In this document: positions 7,341 to 17,446 of the stretch, piece after piece | Position numbering within the stretch: position 1 is the stretch's first letter | Layout: each line of letters starts with the position of its first letter | DNA from: Pseudostreptobacillus hongkongensis | GTDB taxonomy: Bacteria; Fusobacteriota; Fusobacteriia; Fusobacteriales; Leptotrichiaceae | NCBI RefSeq assembly: GCF_001559795.1 | Contig: NZ_LOHY01000082.1 | Location: forward strand, 1-45,062 | DNA length: 45,062 nucleotides | Direction: 5' to 3' | Notes under the pieces: generated by a model | What the model was told of the DNA's origin: nothing | Databases searched by the model: none | What the model saw: only the letters and a program-made list of their open reading frames with translations | Translations under genes and position numbers: made by a program

Positions 7341-9338
7341 TTAAAACTCTTCATATATAATATTTTCGTATTCTATTGGTTCAGTACCTTTTATAAATAA
7401 TGCTTCACGCGAATTATTACCATCACTATCAAGTAATCCCGTCTTTAAATCTATTACTTTTTTAATAAGTTTTCCATTTGATAAATTATCATCTATAAAT
7501 TGGAACTTACCTATATCAAAGTTACTAAGATTTGCAACTATTTGCATGTAGTTTTTCCATATAGGAAGTGCAGCACTTGCTCCTGACATTCCTCTTCCCA
7601 TAGATTTATTATTATCATTTCCAACATAAACTACAGTAACTAATGTAGGTGTATATCCAGTAAACCATGCTGATACATAATCACTTGTTGTACCTGTTTT
7701 ACCAGCAACTGGAACCATTTTACCATTAGCATAAAGTTGAGCCCCTTTACTTCCTCCATTTTTAACTACAGATTGCATCATATGAGTTACAAGAGCTGCA
7801 TATTCTGGCTCTAAAACTTTTTCTTTTTTTGTTTCAGCTTCATATATCACTTCACCAAATTTATTTTCTATTTTATATATAAACTGAGGTTCAACCTTTT
7901 CTCCACCATTAGCTATTATAGAATAAGCCTTTGCCATATCTAAAGGTGATAAAGTTATAGATCCTAATGCTACTGTTAGATCTTCTGGAACTTCTTTTCT
8001 ATCAAATCCAAAACTTTCCCAAAGATTTGTAAAGTTTTTAATTCCTATTAAATCTAATGCCTTAACAGCAACAACGTTATCTGATATTTCTAATGCTTTT
8101 AGTAAAGTTAAATTATTTCTATATTTTGCATCATAGTTTCTTGGAGTCCACTTACCAAAAGTTGTAGGTGAATCCTCAAGAGTAGTTGCCATCGTATAAT
8201 TTTCTAACATATCTGCTAAGTATATAAATGGCTTAAATGAAGATCCTGGTTGTCTTTTAGCTCTCAAAGCTCTATTAAAGTCTCCTTTAATATAGTTTTT
8301 ACCTCCAACCATAGCTTTTACAAACCCATTACTTGGATCTATAGAAATTAAAGCTGCTTCAAGTTCTGATCTTCTATTCAAATTACTATTAGTTGCAAAA
8401 GCTTTATATGCAGCTTTTTGCATATTTATATCCACAGTTGCATATATTTTATAACCATTAAATAATAATTTTTCATCTTCTTCTGTTTCTATATTAAGAA
8501 TTTTTTTAACTTCTGATAAAATTATAGTAGTAAATTCTGGTGCAATATTTGTACTAGAAATTTTTTCTTCATTATTTTTATTTATAGTAGTCCTATTAAC
8601 AAAGGTAATTTTTTCATCCTTTGCCTTATCATATTCTTCTTTTGTTATAGCCTTATTTTCATACATTAATTTTAAAACTACTTTTTGTCTTTGTAGCGCA
8701 TTTTCAAGTTTAGAATACTTAGTTGGCGATTTAGGTATAGAAGCCAGTATAGCTGCTTCACCTACAGTTAAATCTTTAGGTAGTTTATTAAAATAATTAA
8801 GAGATGCATTTTTTATTCCATAAACTCCTCTACCAAAATTAATAGTATTTAAATATAGCTCTAAAATTTCATCTTTAGTTAACTTTCTTTCCATTCTAGT
8901 AGCAAGAACAGCTTCTACTATTTTTCTTTTTAAAGTTCTATCTGGACTTAAAAACACATTTTTAACTAATTGTTGAGTTATAGTAGAACCACCTTCTCTA
9001 CCTGTTTTAGTTACATTTAAAATTAAAGCTTTTGTAAGTCTTATATAGTCTAGCCCATTATGTTCTCTAAATCTTTTATCCTCAACTGATATAAAAGCAT
9101 TTTGAACCATTTCTGGAATCTGATCTATATCTATTGGATCTCTATTTTCTATAGTAATTAAATCTAATTGATTACCATTTATATCGTATATTACTGATGG
9201 AGTTAATGGCTTGTAATTATTAATTAATTCAGGAGGGTACTTTTGATTAACCTCATGAATAACATAAACTAAACCTAATCCAAAAATAACTACTAAAGAT
9301 CCTATAAAAATCGATAAGTATTTAATTATTTTTTTCAT
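7341..9338 (-). CDS. mrcA: Class A penicillin-binding protein (PBP1A-type glycosyltransferase/transpeptidase)
   Basis: A 665-residue bifunctional peptidoglycan synthase. One N-terminal membrane anchor (about residues 7-27) is followed by a GT51 glycosyltransferase domain with SVEDKRFREHNG (catalytic Glu86), GGSTITQQL (116-124) and LELYLNTINFGRGVYGI. The transpeptidase domain has S366-x-x-K (QPGSSFKP), SDN at 419-421 and the KTGT box at about 550. It polymerises lipid II glycan strands and crosslinks peptides on the outer face of the inner membrane. The start overlaps rlmN by 17 nt and is preceded by AAGGAGG, so the two genes form one transcript. A strong terminator follows. Confidence 0.95.
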   Translation of the reverse strand: MKKIIKYLSIFIGSLVVIFGLGLVYVIHEVNQKYPPELINNYKPLTPSVIYDINGNQLDLITIENRDPIDIDQIPEMVQNAFISVEDKRFREHNGLDYIRLTKALILNVTKTGREGGSTITQQLVKNVFLSPDRTLKRKIVEAVLATRMERKLTKDEILELYLNTINFGRGVYGIKNASLNYFNKLPKDLTVGEAAILASIPKSPTKYSKLENALQRQKVVLKLMYENKAITKEEYDKAKDEKITFVNRTTINKNNEEKISSTNIAPEFTTIILSEVKKILNIETEEDEKLLFNGYKIYATVDINMQKAAYKAFATNSNLNRRSELEAALISIDPSNGFVKAMVGGKNYIKGDFNRALRAKRQPGSSFKPFIYLADMLENYTMATTLEDSPTTFGKWTPRNYDAKYRNNLTLLKALEISDNVVAVKALDLIGIKNFTNLWESFGFDRKEVPEDLTVALGSITLSPLDMAKAYSIIANGGEKVEPQFIYKIENKFGEVIYEAETKKEKVLEPEYAALVTHMMQSVVKNGGSKGAQLYANGKMVPVAGKTGTTSDYVSAWFTGYTPTLVTVVYVGNDNNKSMGRGMSGASAALPIWKNYMQIVANLSNFDIGKFQFIDDNLSNGKLIKKVIDLKTGLLDSDGNNSREALFIKGTEPIEYENIIYEEF

Positions 9339-10383
9339 TAATTATTTCCTCCTTCTTAACTTTTAATTGGCCACAAGCTGCTTGTATATCATCACCCTTA
9401 GTTTCTCTAAGAGTTACATTAAGATTATGACTAACTAAATAGTTATAGAACTCTCTTTGTTTTTCACGACTAGGTGTTACATAAGGTTTTCCTTCAACCT
9501 TATTATATGGTATTAAATTTATTAAATGATTAAATGATTTCATAAATTTAACAAGTTCTACAGCATCTTCTTTTTCACAATTAAAATCATCTATCAAGAT
9601 ATATTCAAAAGTTATTCTATTTTTAGTTTTTTCTTGATAATTTATAAGTGATTCTTTTAATTTAGCTAAAGGATTAGCTTTATTTATTGGCATTAAAGAA
9701 CTTCTTTTTTCATCATTAACACTATGTAATGATATTGCAAGTTTTATTTGCTTTTCATCTATAGTAAATTTATTAATTTCATTTATAAGTCCTGAAGTTG
9801 AAATAGTGAAATTTCTTTTAGAAAAATCCTGTCCTTCTTTAGAATTCAGCATATTGATAGATTTTAATACCGCATCATAATTTAAAAAAGGTTCTCCCAT
9901 ACCCATAAAAACAACATTAGATATTTTATCATTCTTTTCTCTTAAGAATTTTTGTAAATAATAAAATTGCATAAGTATTTCTGAACATTTTAAATTTTTC
10001 TCAAATTTCATCATTCCTGTTGCACAGAAATCACATTTTAATGGACACCCTACTTGAGATGACACACATATACTATACCTATTTTTATATTTCAAAAGTA
10101 CTGATTCTATTAATCTTTTACCTGGTAATGAAAAAAGAAATTTTACAGTTTGTTTATCTTTTGAAACTTGGTGTGTTATATATTTTAAAGTTCCTATTTC
10201 AAATTTTTCTTTTAATTTTTCTCTTACTTCTTTTGATATATTAGTAAATTCATCAAAATCAAAAACCAACTTTTGATGTAGCCACTGATATACTTGTTTT
10301 GCATTAAATTTTTTAAGACCCATATTTAAAAACTCTGTTTCGAGTTCTTCTAAATTCAGATCTAAAATATCTATTTTTAACAT
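9322..10383 (-). CDS. rlmN: Dual-specificity RNA methyltransferase RlmN (23S rRNA A2503 / tRNA A37)
   Basis: Radical-SAM enzyme that makes 2-methyladenosine in 23S rRNA and some tRNAs. The 353-residue protein carries the CxxxCxxC cluster GCPLKCDFC (Cys113, 117, 120), the SAM-binding GMGEPFLN segment, ISLHSVNDEKRSSLMPIN, and the C-terminal ACGQL that holds the second catalytic cysteine. The N-terminal helical domain (LNLEELETEFLNMGLKKFNAKQVYQWLH) matches the RNA-binding accessory domain of RlmN. The CGQL context fits RlmN; no Cfr-type features were noted. It is the first gene of an operon with the class A PBP. Confidence 0.95.
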   Translation of the reverse strand: MLKIDILDLNLEELETEFLNMGLKKFNAKQVYQWLHQKLVFDFDEFTNISKEVREKLKEKFEIGTLKYITHQVSKDKQTVKFLFSLPGKRLIESVLLKYKNRYSICVSSQVGCPLKCDFCATGMMKFEKNLKCSEILMQFYYLQKFLREKNDKISNVVFMGMGEPFLNYDAVLKSINMLNSKEGQDFSKRNFTISTSGLINEINKFTIDEKQIKLAISLHSVNDEKRSSLMPINKANPLAKLKESLINYQEKTKNRITFEYILIDDFNCEKEDAVELVKFMKSFNHLINLIPYNKVEGKPYVTPSREKQREFYNYLVSHNLNVTLRETKGDDIQAACGQLKVKKEEIINEKNN

Positions 10384-10420
10384 TTTGCACCTACTATTTA
10401 TATATTATTTATCTTTACTT

Positions 10421-10449
10421 ATTTTAACATATCACAACATATTTTTCAA
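10421..10449 (-). promoter_or_regulatory. Sigma-70 promoter of rlmN-mrcA
   Basis: Minus strand: -35 TTGAAA (10444-10449), 17-bp spacer, -10 TAAAAT (10421-10426). Confidence 0.7.
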
Positions 10450-10470
10450 TTATATTTAATTAGGAAAATA

Positions 10471-10497
10471 TTAGAAAAGCTACCATTAAGGTAGCTC
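10471..10497 (-). terminator. Intrinsic terminator after rph
   Basis: Seven-bp stem AGCTACC/GGTAGCT (10490-10496 with 10478-10484) with a short loop and an interrupted U-run (UUUUCU). Confidence 0.75.
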
Positions 10498-10501
10498 TAA
10501 T

Positions 10502-11194
10502 TTATAGCTTAAATAATATGTCAAAAGCATTCTTAGATATTTCTATAAAATCTAATAAATCTTGATGATTAAATGTCATCCCTTCACCAGTTCCTTGAAT
10601 TTCTACAAATTCATTATTACTATTAACAACTATATTCATATCAACTTCTGCACATGAATCTTCACTGTATTCTAAATCTAATAAAATTTCTCCATCAACC
10701 TTACCAACACTAATTGCTGCAACTTTAGAAATTATAGGGTTTTCTACTAATATATTTTCTTCCATTAATTTATTAATAGCTATTTCTAAAGCTAGATATC
10801 CTCCTGTTATTGATGCTGTCCTTGTTCCACCATCAGCTTGTATCACATCACAATCTATCGTTATAGTTCTTTCACCTAGTTTTTTCAAATCAATAGCAGC
10901 TCTTAAAGCTCTTCCTATAAGTCTTTGGATTTCCATCGTTCTTCCAGTTAATTTACCATTATTTGATTCTCTTCTAGTTCTAGTATTAGTAGCACGTGGA
11001 AGCATAGAATATTCTGCTGTTATCCACCCTTGATTCATTCCCTTTAAAAATGGGGGTACTTTATCTTCTACAGTAGCATTACAAATTACTTTTGTATTAC
11101 CAAATTCTATAAGTACAGATCCTTCTGGATATTCTATATATCCTTTGGTTACTTTAACCTCTCTCATTTCATCATTTCTTCTATTTTTTCTCAT
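10502..11194 (-). CDS. rph: Ribonuclease PH
   Basis: Phosphorolytic 3'-5' exoribonuclease that trims tRNA 3' ends. The 230-residue protein follows the family consensus throughout: [21 protein letters not shown] (about 18-38), [14 protein letters not shown], the [20 protein letters not shown] block, and [19 protein letters not shown]. It has standard length for a bacterial RNase PH without a fused NTPase. AGGAAATGTT precedes the ATG. Its promoter overlaps the end of the upstream AddA-like gene, so it can be transcribed separately, and a terminator follows. Confidence 0.96.
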   Translation of the reverse strand: MRKNRRNDEMREVKVTKGYIEYPEGSVLIEFGNTKVICNATVEDKVPPFLKGMNQGWITAEYSMLPRATNTRTRRESNNGKLTGRTMEIQRLIGRALRAAIDLKKLGERTITIDCDVIQADGGTRTASITGGYLALEIAINKLMEENILVENPIISKVAAISVGKVDGEILLDLEYSEDSCAEVDMNIVVNSNNEFVEIQGTGEGMTFNHQDLLDFIEISKNAFDILFKL

Positions 11195-11219
11195 AACATT
11201 TCCTAACTTTTTTATTTTT

Positions 11220-11248
11220 ATTATACCATATATTTAATTTTTTTTGAA
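11220..11248 (-). promoter_or_regulatory. Promoter of rph
   Basis: Minus strand: -35 TTCAAA (11243-11248), 17-bp spacer, -10 TATAAT (11220-11225), immediately after the addA-like stop codon. Confidence 0.65.
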
Positions 11249-14185
11249 TTATTGCTCTAAAGGTAAAATTTCAGTATAAACTTCATAATCTTCAAGATAT
11301 TCTAAAAGTATATTTTTATAGTTTTCAAGTTGTTCTTTATACTTAGGATTTTCTAAAACTTTTTCTCCTGTTTTAAAATCATAAATATATGCTTTTTTAG
11401 AACTATCATCTATTAATAATAAATCTATTTTATACATTTTATATTCATCAAACTTATCATATATTTTAAATTCAGAATATCTTTTCAATTTTTTCTCATA
11501 CAAATATTTATACTTAAACAAATTATGTTCTATTAATTCTTCTACTCTTTTAAATGAATCAACACTCAATAAATTACCGTATTTCTTTTTAACTGTATCT
11601 TTTGCAGTTTTAGCATCCCCGTCATACACTTCAAAGAAATAGTGTATTGCACTTCCTTCTTTTTGTTTATTAACTCTGTTTAAACTAAATCTTTCATTAT
11701 CTATTTCCCTATATTCTGTAGGTTTAAAATATTTTATATACTTAGTATAATCTTTAGTTTCTTCATAACTTTCTATACTTTCTTCTATATCAAGTTTTCC
11801 ATAAATAGTCTTACCATAAAGTATATCTTCATCTTCAATGTGATAAATAAATAGATTTTCACGTGCTCTAGTATATGCAACATAATTTAAATTATAGTGT
11901 CCATCTTTTTCATTTTTAGTAAGATTATCATAAATTTCTTTAATACCTATTTCATCTAAATATTCAAGAATTTCATCTTTATAAAACACATTAGTACAAT
12001 CTTCTAATATATTATATATCCTTTTAAAATATTTAAAATCTAGATAATAAAAATCTTCTATATTATATTCATCATCATATTTAACATATTTATTTTTACC
12101 TAATTTTGACTTGAAATCATTAATAGTATATACATTTTTAAATTCAAGCCCTTTAGAAGCATGTATAGTCATTAATTGAACAGAATTTTTTTCTATAACT
12201 GGTTTTCTATTAGATTTATTATTCTTTAGATGATTATAGAAATCTGTAAGATTTTCAAAAGTTTTCATTATACTAAAATATTCATTCAAATTAACTATAT
12301 CAACTTTATTTGGATTTTTAGATCCGTAACCAAAATATTTTAAATACTGAGTTGAAAAGTCAAAAATATTAGAATTAATTGAATTAACTTTTTCATAATT
12401 ATCCAAGAATTTTTTAAAATTACTAGGCAATTCTTTTTCTCCATTAAATATTTTTTGTATATCTCCTAAAGTATATGAAAATATTTTACTTCTTAAGAAT
12501 TCATATTTTTTAACTTCATTTTTTGTAACTAAATACTCAACTAATCTATTTGCATCAGCTATTACAGGTAATGCTAAAAAATCAGCTCTCGATGATAAAG
12601 AATATGGTATATTTTCTTTTTCTAGTAAATCAGCTACCATTTCAAGTTCTTTATTACCTCTTAAAAGAACAGCACTATTTGCATAATCTCCATTTGCTTT
12701 AATATCCTTTACCATTTCTTTAAATTCTTTATTACTTAATTTTTCTTTTTCTTCATCAGGTAATGTTCTTGGTATTGATTCTTTCACAATTTTTTTTATT
12801 TCAACATAACCTCTATTTTTTTCTTTTTTGCTTGATTCTATATTTATATAGTTATACCCTTGTAAGTTAGTGAATTTTTCATTAACAAATTCTATAATTT
12901 TTTCTTCACTTCTATAACACATATCAAGATTTTTAACTATAGTATCTTGACCTAATTTAAATTCAAGTTCTTCAAATAATTGCTTATATCCTCCACGCCA
13001 TTCATAAATACTTTGTTTTTCATCACCAACACAAGTTACATACTTAGCTTTATTTATTAATAATTTTAATAATTTAAACTGTATTATACTTGTATCTTGG
13101 AACTCATCTATCATTACTACATCAAACTTACCACCCATTAACTCTTCAAAAGATTCAGTTATTTTATCATCTTCTACTAATTTTAAATTTTCATCATATA
13201 TATGAGATAAAGTATAATAAGTTATATCATTATAATCAAGAATTTTTTTTCTTTTTTTTAATTTAAATTCTTCTTCAAATAATATTGTAGCATTAGCTAC
13301 TAAATCATTTGTTGCTTTTATCATATTATTCATAGATATTTTATATATTATATTTATAAGGTCAATAAATACCTCTTTATTTTCAGCTAATTTTGACATC
13401 TGTTTTCTTGATCTTCCGTCAAAAATAGCATTCAATTTTTTATTAGTAAACATTTCATCAAATATTTTAACTACTGAATCATAATCTAAATCATGTATTT
13501 TTTCAGATAATTTATTAACACCAGATGTTAATTTATACCCTTTTTCTGAAGAATATTTATCTAACAGTAGATATTTTAATTCTCTAATTATTTCTTCTTC
13601 ACTAAAAGGTAGTTCTCTTATCTCTGTTTGTAATATTTCTGTTTTATTTTCAGTAAATTTTTTAATTTCTTTCTTTATATCTTCTATATTTTTATCTGAA
13701 AATTTATACTTGAAGTCTTTATTTTTTATAAGTTTCAGGACAAGTTCTTCATAAAAGGCTGTTTCTTGCTCACTATTTTCTTCAATCAAATCATATTCAT
13801 AAATAGATAATATAGGTTCTGATATACATGATTTAAATATAGTTGTAACAAATCCATCTATAGTATGTATTCTTATGCTATCTTTATTTATTAGCATTTC
13901 TTTATATATCTTAGATAATATTTCTACATCAGTATCTTCAATCACATAACCAAAATTAAATTCTATATTTTCTTTTAAACTTTCAGCTTCACCTTTATTA
14001 GTTACTATTTGATTAATAAAATCAAAAATTCTTTCTTTTATTTCAAAAGTAGCCTTATTAGTAAATGTCATAACAAGTATAGTTCTAAAATCTATACCTT
14101 TTAAAAGATAGTATATATATTCCAATGATAATCTATATGTTTTACCAGTTCCAGCACTAGCTTTAATAACCGTTTTTATTTGCAT
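11249..14185 (-). CDS. addA: AddA/RecB-like UvrD-family helicase-nuclease
   Basis: A 978-residue enzyme for double-strand break processing. SF1A helicase motifs appear in order: Walker A KASAGTGKT (about residues 8-16), VMTFTNKAT (Ia), MIDEFQDTS (II), GDEKQSIYEWRGG (III), and TIHASKGLEF (V, about 670). The C-terminus carries a RecB-type PD-(D/E)xK nuclease: YKIDLLLID, then YIYDFKTG and YKEQLENY (about 920-955). It is shorter than the roughly 1200-residue Bacillus AddA. With the overlapping upstream gene (10 nt overlap) it forms the predicted two-subunit complex that unwinds and resects DNA ends for RecA loading. The gene symbol is by analogy. Confidence 0.85.
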   Translation of the reverse strand: MQIKTVIKASAGTGKTYRLSLEYIYYLLKGIDFRTILVMTFTNKATFEIKERIFDFINQIVTNKGEAESLKENIEFNFGYVIEDTDVEILSKIYKEMLINKDSIRIHTIDGFVTTIFKSCISEPILSIYEYDLIEENSEQETAFYEELVLKLIKNKDFKYKFSDKNIEDIKKEIKKFTENKTEILQTEIRELPFSEEEIIRELKYLLLDKYSSEKGYKLTSGVNKLSEKIHDLDYDSVVKIFDEMFTNKKLNAIFDGRSRKQMSKLAENKEVFIDLINIIYKISMNNMIKATNDLVANATILFEEEFKLKKRKKILDYNDITYYTLSHIYDENLKLVEDDKITESFEELMGGKFDVVMIDEFQDTSIIQFKLLKLLINKAKYVTCVGDEKQSIYEWRGGYKQLFEELEFKLGQDTIVKNLDMCYRSEEKIIEFVNEKFTNLQGYNYINIESSKKEKNRGYVEIKKIVKESIPRTLPDEEKEKLSNKEFKEMVKDIKANGDYANSAVLLRGNKELEMVADLLEKENIPYSLSSRADFLALPVIADANRLVEYLVTKNEVKKYEFLRSKIFSYTLGDIQKIFNGEKELPSNFKKFLDNYEKVNSINSNIFDFSTQYLKYFGYGSKNPNKVDIVNLNEYFSIMKTFENLTDFYNHLKNNKSNRKPVIEKNSVQLMTIHASKGLEFKNVYTINDFKSKLGKNKYVKYDDEYNIEDFYYLDFKYFKRIYNILEDCTNVFYKDEILEYLDEIGIKEIYDNLTKNEKDGHYNLNYVAYTRARENLFIYHIEDEDILYGKTIYGKLDIEESIESYEETKDYTKYIKYFKPTEYREIDNERFSLNRVNKQKEGSAIHYFFEVYDGDAKTAKDTVKKKYGNLLSVDSFKRVEELIEHNLFKYKYLYEKKLKRYSEFKIYDKFDEYKMYKIDLLLIDDSSKKAYIYDFKTGEKVLENPKYKEQLENYKNILLEYLEDYEVYTEILPLEQ

Positions 14186-16665
14186 ATTATCACCTCTTTA
14201 TAATCTGAATATCTATTAGGCTTACCTACTTCATAATTTTCTTTTTTACTAATCATATTAGATAAAACTTCTATTATATGCTCATTATTAATATTTGAAC
14301 TTTCATAATCTATTTCTGTAAAATAGTTATCATTGTCTAAAATAAACGATAAAATTAATTTAATTTCTTTACAATTATCATCTTGAGACATAATAGAATA
14401 AAGTTTAACCTGATTACTATATTCTTTTTTTCTTTCTTTTTTAAATTTACCTGTTTTAAAATCAATTATATATGTAGATTTATCGGTAGTTATTATTAAA
14501 TCAGCTATACCTTTTATTTTAATAACTCTATCTTCATCTAATTTAACTTTATAACTTAGTTCTTTTTCTATTTCTATTTTTTCAATATTTTCATGTAATA
14601 ATTCTTTTTTTAATTTATATAAGAATCTAGATATTTTTTCATCTATATCACTTAAATATTTATACTCTACATATCTTAAATATTTTTCTAAAAATAGTCC
14701 TTTATATTCATTTAATACTTCATTAGAAAATTTATTTATTTTATCTTTTGAAATTTCTATTTTATTTTTATTTTCTTTTATATGCAGCATGACTTTTTCC
14801 ATTAATTTATGTAACATAGTACCTATATGATTAACTCCTACACTATCATCATATATTTCATTTACATCTATTCTTTTTGATAAATAATAATCTGATTCTG
14901 AATGTAGTAATCTAAGGAAAGCACTTACGCTTATTTCTTTTATATCAAAATTTTCATCATATTTAAGCCTATCTTGATCACTTAGATATATTTCATTTTC
15001 ATTATACTCTATATTATCTTTATCTAATATATTTTCTAACATACTAGCTCTTTCTGATACACTAATTTCAAATTTTTCTGGTTCTAAGCCATATGTATAT
15101 ATTAAATCTGTTATAAATGGTAACTCTTCTTTACTTTCTTCTTCATTTTTAATATATGATATGTATATTTTATTTGTGTTAAATATTAATTTATAGTAAA
15201 TATGTAGTACTTCAAGCATCTTATTTTCTTTTATAGGTAATCCTATTTCTAATCTTTGTCTAATAGACAATATGTTAGATACTTTAATTTTAAAGCTATC
15301 TTGCATATTAATTAATGCTAATTTTTCTTTTTTTAAACTTGATAAATTATTTATACTTTTAACACATACATTAACATTATCTAATTTAATTTTTACTTTT
15401 TTAGCATCAAAATACTTAAGTAATAAAGTTAAATAATCCGTAGAAAAATTATCTAAAAAAGCAAATTCTAATGTATTTATTTCAGTTAATGCCTCATAAA
15501 ATGAATATGTTAATTCAAAATTTCTATCTTTTTCAGAAACATAATTTAATATTTTTACAAGGTATTCTACTATATCTTCAAACTTAGTTGCATTACTAAA
15601 TTTATCAAGAATTTCTAATTGTGGATAGTTTACACTATTTTTATATTTATTCCCTGATTTATGCTCTCTTTTTATGTCTAATATAACTTTTTTATCTATA
15701 TCAAATATATTTAAAAAATCTTTTATGGAATAAAGAGTATATATATCAGAAATCTTATATCCTAATTCTGATTTATTTTTTATAACATTCAATATACTCT
15801 TAATTATTCTATAATTTATAGTATTTGACAAGTTAAAATTACTACAAGTTAATACTTCTTCCTGATTTAAAAATACATTTTCTTTTTTTAGTTTATTTTT
15901 TGTATTTTCATCTTTATCATAAAATATTTTAAAATCTTCACTATGATTAATAAGAGATATATTTTGTGAAAATTTATCATTACATTCAATTATTTTTATA
16001 TTCTCTTTATTTAAAACATTTGGCAAACTTATTCCTCTTAATATATATTTATGCATATCATAATCATTTTCAGATACAGATAAAGATATAACTAAATTTG
16101 AAATTTTTTCTAAGACCTCTATTTCAAATTTTGTAAATGAAAATTTATCAACAAATATTATTTTTGAAAAATTTGAGATATATTTATCATTAGTATATGA
16201 AAATAAAGGAAGTAGATATCTAGGCATTCTCTTAGTTTTTTTTACCTCTTCTATCATTTGCTTATGTATATCAAACATATCTTTTATCTTTTCTTCTTGC
16301 CAAGAATATAGATTTAAATTTTCAATTTCTAATTTAAAATCTACGCATTCTTTCATAAAAGAATAATATCTATAAGCTATATCTATACAATCAAAATATT
16401 CATTTATTTGTAGTTTATTTTTTTGTTCATTAGTTAAAGAATTATAATAGAAAACTGTTTCTTTTTCTTCTTTTAATACTATATTATCACTTAACAAATA
16501 TCTATCCCAAAATTCTGATTCTGTTATTAATTTGTATTTAACAAATGGATCCCTTATATTTTTTTCTAATTCGTTTTTATCATTTGAATTAGAAAATACA
16601 TATAAGGTATTATCTTCTAAGTCATTAGCTATATCATAATTTAACCCTTTAAATTCAAATTTCAT
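14176..16665 (-). CDS. addB: AddB-like PD-(D/E)xK nuclease subunit
   Basis: An 829-residue partner of the AddA-like helicase. The clear domain is a C-terminal nuclease: IGTMLHKLMEKVM (about 612-624), then IKGIADLII, YIIDFKTGKF and YSNQVKLYSIM (about 725-765), the RecB/AddB active-site pattern. The first 500 residues are strongly diverged. No Walker A P-loop is visible where Bacillus AddB has one, and only a single Cys remains at the extreme C-terminus, so the usual AddB 4Fe-4S cluster is probably missing. Position, overlap and nuclease motif support the assignment; overall similarity would be low. Confidence 0.75.
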   Translation of the reverse strand: MKFEFKGLNYDIANDLEDNTLYVFSNSNDKNELEKNIRDPFVKYKLITESEFWDRYLLSDNIVLKEEKETVFYYNSLTNEQKNKLQINEYFDCIDIAYRYYSFMKECVDFKLEIENLNLYSWQEEKIKDMFDIHKQMIEEVKKTKRMPRYLLPLFSYTNDKYISNFSKIIFVDKFSFTKFEIEVLEKISNLVISLSVSENDYDMHKYILRGISLPNVLNKENIKIIECNDKFSQNISLINHSEDFKIFYDKDENTKNKLKKENVFLNQEEVLTCSNFNLSNTINYRIIKSILNVIKNKSELGYKISDIYTLYSIKDFLNIFDIDKKVILDIKREHKSGNKYKNSVNYPQLEILDKFSNATKFEDIVEYLVKILNYVSEKDRNFELTYSFYEALTEINTLEFAFLDNFSTDYLTLLLKYFDAKKVKIKLDNVNVCVKSINNLSSLKKEKLALINMQDSFKIKVSNILSIRQRLEIGLPIKENKMLEVLHIYYKLIFNTNKIYISYIKNEEESKEELPFITDLIYTYGLEPEKFEISVSERASMLENILDKDNIEYNENEIYLSDQDRLKYDENFDIKEISVSAFLRLLHSESDYYLSKRIDVNEIYDDSVGVNHIGTMLHKLMEKVMLHIKENKNKIEISKDKINKFSNEVLNEYKGLFLEKYLRYVEYKYLSDIDEKISRFLYKLKKELLHENIEKIEIEKELSYKVKLDEDRVIKIKGIADLIITTDKSTYIIDFKTGKFKKERKKEYSNQVKLYSIMSQDDNCKEIKLILSFILDNDNYFTEIDYESSNINNEHIIEVLSNMISKKENYEVGKPNRYSDYKEVIICK

Positions 16666-16699
16666 AAGTACCTTCTTTTTATATTAAATTCTTTTCTAT

Positions 16700-16728
16700 A
16701 TTATACCATTTTTATAATTTTTATACAA
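16700..16728 (-). promoter_or_regulatory. Promoter of the addB-addA operon
   Basis: Minus strand: -35 TTGTAT (16723-16728), 17-bp spacer, -10 TATAAT (16700-16705). The -35 overlaps the U-tract of the preceding terminator. Confidence 0.7.
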
Positions 16729-16757
16729 AAAACACTCCGTATATTTTTACAGAGTGG
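16726..16757 (-). terminator. Intrinsic terminator after the 61-residue ORF
   Basis: Eight-bp stem CACTCTGT/ACGGAGTG with one G-U pair (16749-16756 with 16733-16740) and a U6 run. Confidence 0.75.
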
Positions 16758-16821
16758 TTAATTATTTTCCTTTATAAAAACTATCATAATTTAAAATATA
16801 TCTACGACTTCTATTTATTCC

Positions 16822-17007
16822 TTAAAATTTTAATATTTTTAATTCAACTAATTTATTAAAATATCTTCTTACTATTTCTGGAAACTTATTTGAAATTTTA
16901 GTGGCTTCATTATTTGTTATATATCCATTTATAAATATAAAGTAATGTATTAAATTTAAGAATTCTTTTTCTTTTTCAAATTTTTTATACCACAATTTAT
17001 CCCACAT
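16822..17007 (-). CDS. Small hypothetical protein, possible winged-helix fragment
   Basis: A 61-residue ORF, not recognised. Its C-terminal half (NGYITNNEATKISNKFPEIVRRYFNKLVELKIL) has the spacing of a winged helix-turn-helix, as at the C-terminal end of larger Fic or AlbA/RecG-type ATP-binding proteins. The frame stays open for about 30 codons upstream of the ATG without another start, and only a weak AAAGAA precedes the ATG. It may therefore be the remnant 3' end of a longer gene. A real terminator follows, and a TATAAT with a poor -35 lies upstream (17075-17080). Confidence 0.4.
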   Translation of the reverse strand: MWDKLWYKKFEKEKEFLNLIHYFIFINGYITNNEATKISNKFPEIVRRYFNKLVELKILKF

Positions 17008-17113
17008 TTCTTTATCATATCCATTAAAATTAATTTCATTATTATCTTTATTAATTAAACTAATCGTATCAAATATTATACTACTTTTTTAGACATTAAT
17101 AAAAAAACACAAT

Positions 17114-17142
17114 AAAAAAACAGCCTCATTTATAGGGACTGC
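17114..17142 (-). terminator. Probable terminator after rpmF
   Basis: Imperfect stem CAG(T)CC/GGCTG (17136-17141 with 17121-17125) followed by a U7 run on the minus strand. Confidence 0.6.
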
Positions 17143-17189
17143 TTTATTCTTTATTTAGTTTAAAATCTAGTATTTATAGTACTTTGTAA

Positions 17190-17381
17190 CTATTCAACTA
17201 TTTCTTCAACTGTTGATTTAAGTACTTTTCTTCCTCTATATTCACCTGTTTCAAGATTTAATCTGTGAGGTCTTCTTACACTACCATTTGACTCAACAAC
17301 AAAGTGAGGTGCTGATATTGCATCATGCGCTCTTCTCATGTTTCTTTTAGCTTTTGAAGTTCTTTTCTTAGGTACTGCCAT
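17190..17381 (-). CDS. rpmF: 50S ribosomal protein L32 (zinc-free form)
   Basis: A 63-residue basic protein with the L32 start MAVPKKRTSKAKRNMRRAHDAI. The usual zinc-ribbon cysteines are absent, so this is the C-minus, zinc-independent type. AAAGGAGC precedes the ATG. Unlike many bacteria, it is not followed by plsX/fab genes; it forms a single-gene unit between a strong promoter and a terminator. Confidence 0.95.
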   Translation of the reverse strand: MAVPKKRTSKAKRNMRRAHDAISAPHFVVESNGSVRRPHRLNLETGEYRGRKVLKSTVEEIVE

Positions 17382-17416
17382 TTTGAGCTCCTTTCTACAT
17401 AATTTTTAATTATGCC

Positions 17417-17428
17417 ATTACATGTAAT
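17417..17428. promoter_or_regulatory. Perfect 12-bp palindrome in the rpmF leader
   Basis: ATTACATGTAAT lies about 12-23 nt downstream of the predicted rpmF transcription start. It is a possible operator or RNA hairpin site; no binding protein can be named. Confidence 0.35.
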
Positions 17429-17446
17429 TTGTATTAATACTTATAT

